This document shows positions 14,841 through 17,410 of a stretch of 17,410 nucleotides of DNA, piece by piece. The first letter of the stretch is position 1. Each line of letters begins with the position of its first letter. The stretch is from LMUY01 sp964657445. Its GTDB lineage: Bacteria; Pseudomonadota; Alphaproteobacteria; Acetobacterales; Acetobacteraceae. Under the pieces are notes generated by a model. That model was not told where the DNA came from, did no database searches, and saw nothing but the letters and a program-made list of their open reading frames with translations. The DNA lies in contig CAZZVB010000084.1 in the NCBI GenBank assembly GCA_964657445.1, positions 1 to 17,410 of the forward strand, in the 5' to 3' direction. Made by a program: the position numbers and the translations under genes.

Positions 14841-15584
14841 TTATCCCCGCCCGACGAACGGCATCTCGGTCGCCATCACCGTCAGCGTCAGGATGTTGGC
14901 GTTGAGCGGCAGCGAGGCCATGAGCGCCACGGACCGGGCGACGTTCTCGACGTCCATGGTCGGCTCGACGGAGGTCGTGCCGTTGGCCTGGGGAACGCCA
15001 CGCGCCATGCGGGCCGTCATATCCGTCGCGGCATTGCCGACATCGACCTGACCGCAGGCGATATTGAACCTCCGGCCGTCCAGCGAGATCGTCTTGGTCA
15101 ATCCCGAGACACCGTGCTTCGTGGCGGTGTAGGGCGCCGAACCCGGCCGCGGCGCATGCGCGCTGATCGAGCCGTTGTTGATGATGCGCCCGCCCTGCGG
15201 CGTCTGGTCGCGCATCATGCGGAATGCGCCCCGAGCGACCCGGAACACGCCTGATAGGTTGACGGCCACCACGCCGTCCCATTGCTCGTCCGTCAGGTCG
15301 CCGAAATTGGTGGATGGGGTGTTGCCCCCGGCGTTGTTGAACAGCACGTCGAGGCGGCCCCACTCTTTGGCCAGCGTCTCGAACAGCGCGGCGACTGACG
15401 CTGGGTTGCCGACATCGGTCGGCACGACGAGAGTCTTGGCGCTGCCCGCCGCAGCCGCGGTTTCCTCGAGCTGTTCGCGCCGGCGCCCGGCGAGGGCCAC
15501 CGTGAACCCGTCCCGTGCGAGTGCGAGGGCGGACGCCCGGCCGATGCCGCCGCTTGCGCCAGTGACGAGTGCGTAACGATCCAT
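14841..15584 (-). CDS. Short-chain dehydrogenase/reductase (SDR)
   Basis: The 247-residue product is a classical SDR with a Rossmann fold: nucleotide motif TGASGGIG (8-15), NNAG (83-86), and the tetrad N109, S139, Y152 and K156 (YTATK). Arginines at 34-36 after the second strand suggest NADP(H) preference. The substrate cannot be told from sequence; one unusual detail is the C-terminal half (GQVDVGNAATDMTARM), typical of a subgroup of uncharacterised alphaproteobacterial SDRs. GAGGAA lies 8 nt before the ATG. The gene is divergent from the MpaB-family gene, with 213 bp between. Confidence 0.92.
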   Translation of the reverse strand: MDRYALVTGASGGIGRASALALARDGFTVALAGRRREQLEETAAAAGSAKTLVVPTDVGNPASVAALFETLAKEWGRLDVLFNNAGGNTPSTNFGDLTDEQWDGVVAVNLSGVFRVARGAFRMMRDQTPQGGRIINNGSISAHAPRPGSAPYTATKHGVSGLTKTISLDGRRFNIACGQVDVGNAATDMTARMARGVPQANGTTSVEPTMDVENVARSVALMASLPLNANILTLTVMATEMPFVGRG

Positions 15585-15675
15585 GATCCATTTCCTCGAT
15601 TTGTTCGATTTGAGCGTAGGCGCCAGCCTAGGCGGGGAGCGGACGCTTGCGAAGTGTCACCCGCCCTGCCTCGCG

Positions 15676-15724
15676 GGCATCTTCACGAACGGCGGTCGCG
15701 GCCGGCGAGATGCCGTCACGAACG
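15676..15724. repeat. Paired 9-bp repeats in the SDR/MpaB divergent region
   Basis: TCACGAACG occurs at 15683-15691 and again at 15716-15724, 33 bp apart, about three helical turns. Just before each copy lie GGCATC (15676-15681) and GATGCC (15709-15714), which are inverted copies of each other. The 213-bp region 15585-15797 holds no convincing gene, and such repeats may be an operator for one or both flanking genes. A small hairpin (15617-15630) lies nearby. Confidence 0.35.
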
Positions 15725-15797
15725 CGCCCTGCAAAGGGATGATTGCTGAGACTGAGCGCCCATTTAGAGAGCTGGACTTGCTTAGGACTAACGCCGA

Positions 15798-16673
15798 ATG
15801 CCGTATCGACCAGATGCCGGGGCCACAGCCCGACCTCTGAACACACTTGCCCAGCCGATCAAAGGCGCCATCGCGGCTCAAGTCGTCGCGCTGTTCAACG
15901 ACCGGACGCGGGGCGAGAAGCCGGTGGCGCGCCGGGCCGATGGCATGTTCGGATCGAAGGCGGTGGCATGGCGCGTTCATGGAGACGTGACATCCATGAT
16001 GGTGGGCGGCGTCGCCGGGCTGCTGCTGCAGATGCTGCACCCGGCCGTCCTGGCCGGCGTGTGGGACCATTCCAATTTCCGCGCCGACATGCATGGCCGG
16101 CTGCGGCGAACAGCGCGCTTCATCGCGCTCACCACCTATGGCGGACGGGACGAGGCCGAGGCTGTGATCGCCCGCGTCCGCCGCATCCACGACCAGGTGC
16201 GCGGCGTCCTGCCGGATGGCACGCCGTACGAAGCGAACGACCCATCGCTGCTGGCCTGGGTGCACGTGACCGAGGCGACCAGCTTCCTTAACGGCTGGAT
16301 ACGCTATGCCGAGCCACGCATGCGTGGCGGCGACCAGGACCGCTACTTCGCCGAAATGGCGCAGGTCGCGTCAGCGCTGGGCGCCGACCCGATCCCGCGC
16401 AACCGCGCGGAGGCCCGCAAGCTGATTGCCGAGATGCGCCCGCAAATGCGCAGCGACGCCCGGACCAAGGAAGTGGCCAATATCGTCCTGACGCAGAAGG
16501 CGCCGAACCGGATGGCGGAGCCGCTCCAGGCGCTGACGATGCAGGCTGGCATCGATCTGCTGCCCGCCTGGGCTCAACGCATGCACAGCCTGACCCCGCC
16601 GCTGCTGGGTGTTCCATTCGTGCGGGCCGGCACGCTGGGCGTGGCACGGACGCTGCGCTGGGCGTTTCAGTAG
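15798..16673 (+). CDS. Oxygenase MpaB family protein (DUF2236)
   Basis: The 291-residue protein matches the DUF2236/MpaB-type family. The hallmark block is seen: WRVHGDVTSMMVGGVAGL, then QMLHPAVLAGVWDHSNF with H81, RRTARFIALTTYG, and later LLAWVHVTEATSFL (H156). Family members include the fungal MpaB oxygenase and latex-clearing protein Lcp, which are heme b or metal oxygenases, but most bacterial members are uncharacterised and the substrate here is unknown. Two His (81, 156) and H61 are candidate ligands. A weak AGGA lies about 12 nt before the ATG. The gene is divergent from an SDR, so the two may act in one pathway, which is inference. The stop overlaps the convergent flippase-like gene by 7 bp. 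Confidence 0.88.
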   Translation: MPYRPDAGATARPLNTLAQPIKGAIAAQVVALFNDRTRGEKPVARRADGMFGSKAVAWRVHGDVTSMMVGGVAGLLLQMLHPAVLAGVWDHSNFRADMHGRLRRTARFIALTTYGGRDEAEAVIARVRRIHDQVRGVLPDGTPYEANDPSLLAWVHVTEATSFLNGWIRYAEPRMRGGDQDRYFAEMAQVASALGADPIPRNRAEARKLIAEMRPQMRSDARTKEVANIVLTQKAPNRMAEPLQALTMQAGIDLLPAWAQRMHSLTPPLLGVPFVRAGTLGVARTLRWAFQ

Positions 16674-17410
16674 GCGGCGACTTGCCGCAGCCGGTCGCGA
16701 AGCGACGCCGTGCTCCGGCGCAATTCGCTGATTAAAGGGTGGCGCAGCCGTCGAAGGCAAAGCAGCCAGCCGGCAACTCCAGCCGTGATGGATGCGCCGA
16801 CCGGCGCCAGGGGCGTGTATGGTGACCAGCCGTAGCATGCCATCACGAACACGGCCGGTGCGATGGCGGCGCAGGCGGGCGACATGGTGCGGCGATACAG
16901 GCGCCAGAAATCCTTGCGGCGCGTCTGTGTCATCCGCTCCAGATGCGGGCGATACAACGCCTGGCAGAACAGCGCGTCCACAACCCGTGCGCCGGCTGCA
17001 CCCGGCAACCCGAACAGGCAGCCCGCCGCCGCGCAGGCCAGCCGAAACCCGGCGCGAATGAACTCAAACCGCGCCTGACGGCCTGTCTCATCGCACAGCA
17101 CGAAGATTTCCCAGGACATGGTGATCGACGCCTGCAGCGCGGATGCGAGGCAAAGCAGGCCGAGCGGCACCGCGGCGGCGAGCCACGCCTTGCCGTACAC
17201 CAGCAGGATCAGCGGCCCGGCCAGCACGCCCAAGCCGCCGAACACGGGCCATAGCAACGCGGTCACCATGTCGATCGACGTCAGATACGCCTGCGTCAGC
17301 GGTTCGCCCCGGCGCTTGATCTCCGCCAGTTTCACGAACAGCACCCGGTCGATCACCAATTGGATGTTGTCGCGCATCATCGCATTGAGCTGGCTCGCCC
17401 GCGAGAAGAG
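16667..17410 (-). CDS. Polysaccharide flippase-like membrane protein, 5' end cut
   Basis: About 247 residues of the C-terminal part are visible; the frame runs out of the window at 17410 with no stop or convincing start, so the gene is partial. It resembles the polysaccharide exporter (Wzx/MVIN-like) superfamily. It opens with LFSRASQLNAMMRDNI, the pattern at the end of an early helix, then has hydrophobic helices such as LLWPVFGGLGVLAGPLILLVYG and several more towards the C-terminus, with Arg-rich loops between. Such proteins move lipid-linked oligosaccharides across the inner membrane for exopolysaccharide or LPS. The stop codon overlaps the opposing MpaB-family stop by 7 bp. More of the gene cluster probably lies beyond the window. 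Confidence 0.75.
   Translation of the reverse strand, partial: LFSRASQLNAMMRDNIQLVIDRVLFVKLAEIKRRGEPLTQAYLTSIDMVTALLWPVFGGLGVLAGPLILLVYGKAWLAAAVPLGLLCLASALQASITMSWEIFVLCDETGRQARFEFIRAGFRLACAAAGCLFGLPGAAGARVVDALFCQALYRPHLERMTQTRRKDFWRLYRRTMSPACAAIAPAVFVMACYGWSPYTPLAPVGASITAGVAGWLLCLRRLRHPLISELRRSTASLRDRLRQVAAY

Noticed and set aside
15583..15840. Plus-strand 85-codon frame between the SDR and MpaB-family genes
   Set aside because: There is no ribosome binding site; it starts over the SDR start and overlaps the MpaB-family start in another frame. The composition looks random.

Overview
The window looks like a chromosomal segment of a GC-rich alphaproteobacterium, most probably of the Acetobacteraceae or a close relative. 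This rests on family knowledge: the order bolA / J-domain protein / cobS / cobT is characteristic of alphaproteobacteria, as are a DUF1127 protein, a PrmA next to a three-domain aminopeptidase P, and an mlaA-mlaC pair away from the MlaFEDB transporter genes. No rRNA, tRNA, CRISPR array, insertion sequence or phage gene was seen. GC content is uniformly high. The exceptions are a low-complexity proline-codon tract in the tonB-like gene (about 560-900) and an AT-richer stretch at about 5165-5285.

Left part (1-5162). A minus-strand group reads J-domain protein, cobS, cobT and then a TonB-like protein, ending near a strong hairpin at 14-47. CobS and CobT are the AAA+ and VWA subunits of aerobic cobaltochelatase, which inserts cobalt into hydrogenobyrinate a,c-diamide during B12 synthesis (CobN is not in this window). 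bolA is divergent from this group.

Middle (5163-11712). A small ribbon-helix-helix protein precedes prmA (ribosomal protein L11 methyltransferase). A perfect 11-bp hairpin separates prmA from a convergent DUF1127 gene. Then come a large M24 aminopeptidase P, a small unrecognised gene whose end overlaps metF on the opposite strand, and metF (methylenetetrahydrofolate reductase). The most unusual element is the metF leader (10076-10227). It can fold on the metF strand into a multi-helix RNA closed by about 21 base pairs, ending only 5 nt before the ribosome binding site. Divergent from metF are mlaA and mlaC, the outer-membrane lipoprotein and periplasmic shuttle of phospholipid transport; MlaC has a Tat-type signal peptide.

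Right part (11709-17410). An HSL-family esterase is convergent with mlaC and divergent from a Cu(I) P1B-type ATPase. A hairpin separates the ATPase from a convergent short-chain dehydrogenase. The dehydrogenase is divergent from a DUF2236/MpaB-family protein, whose end overlaps that of a membrane protein resembling a polysaccharide flippase, cut by the window edge.

Most genes are ordinary housekeeping or envelope genes. The best candidate for something undescribed is the metF leader RNA. Second-line items are the J-protein with a possible zinc site in the cobalamin cluster, the TonB-like gene behind cobT, the small gene antisense to the metF end, and several operator-like repeats in divergent intergenic regions.
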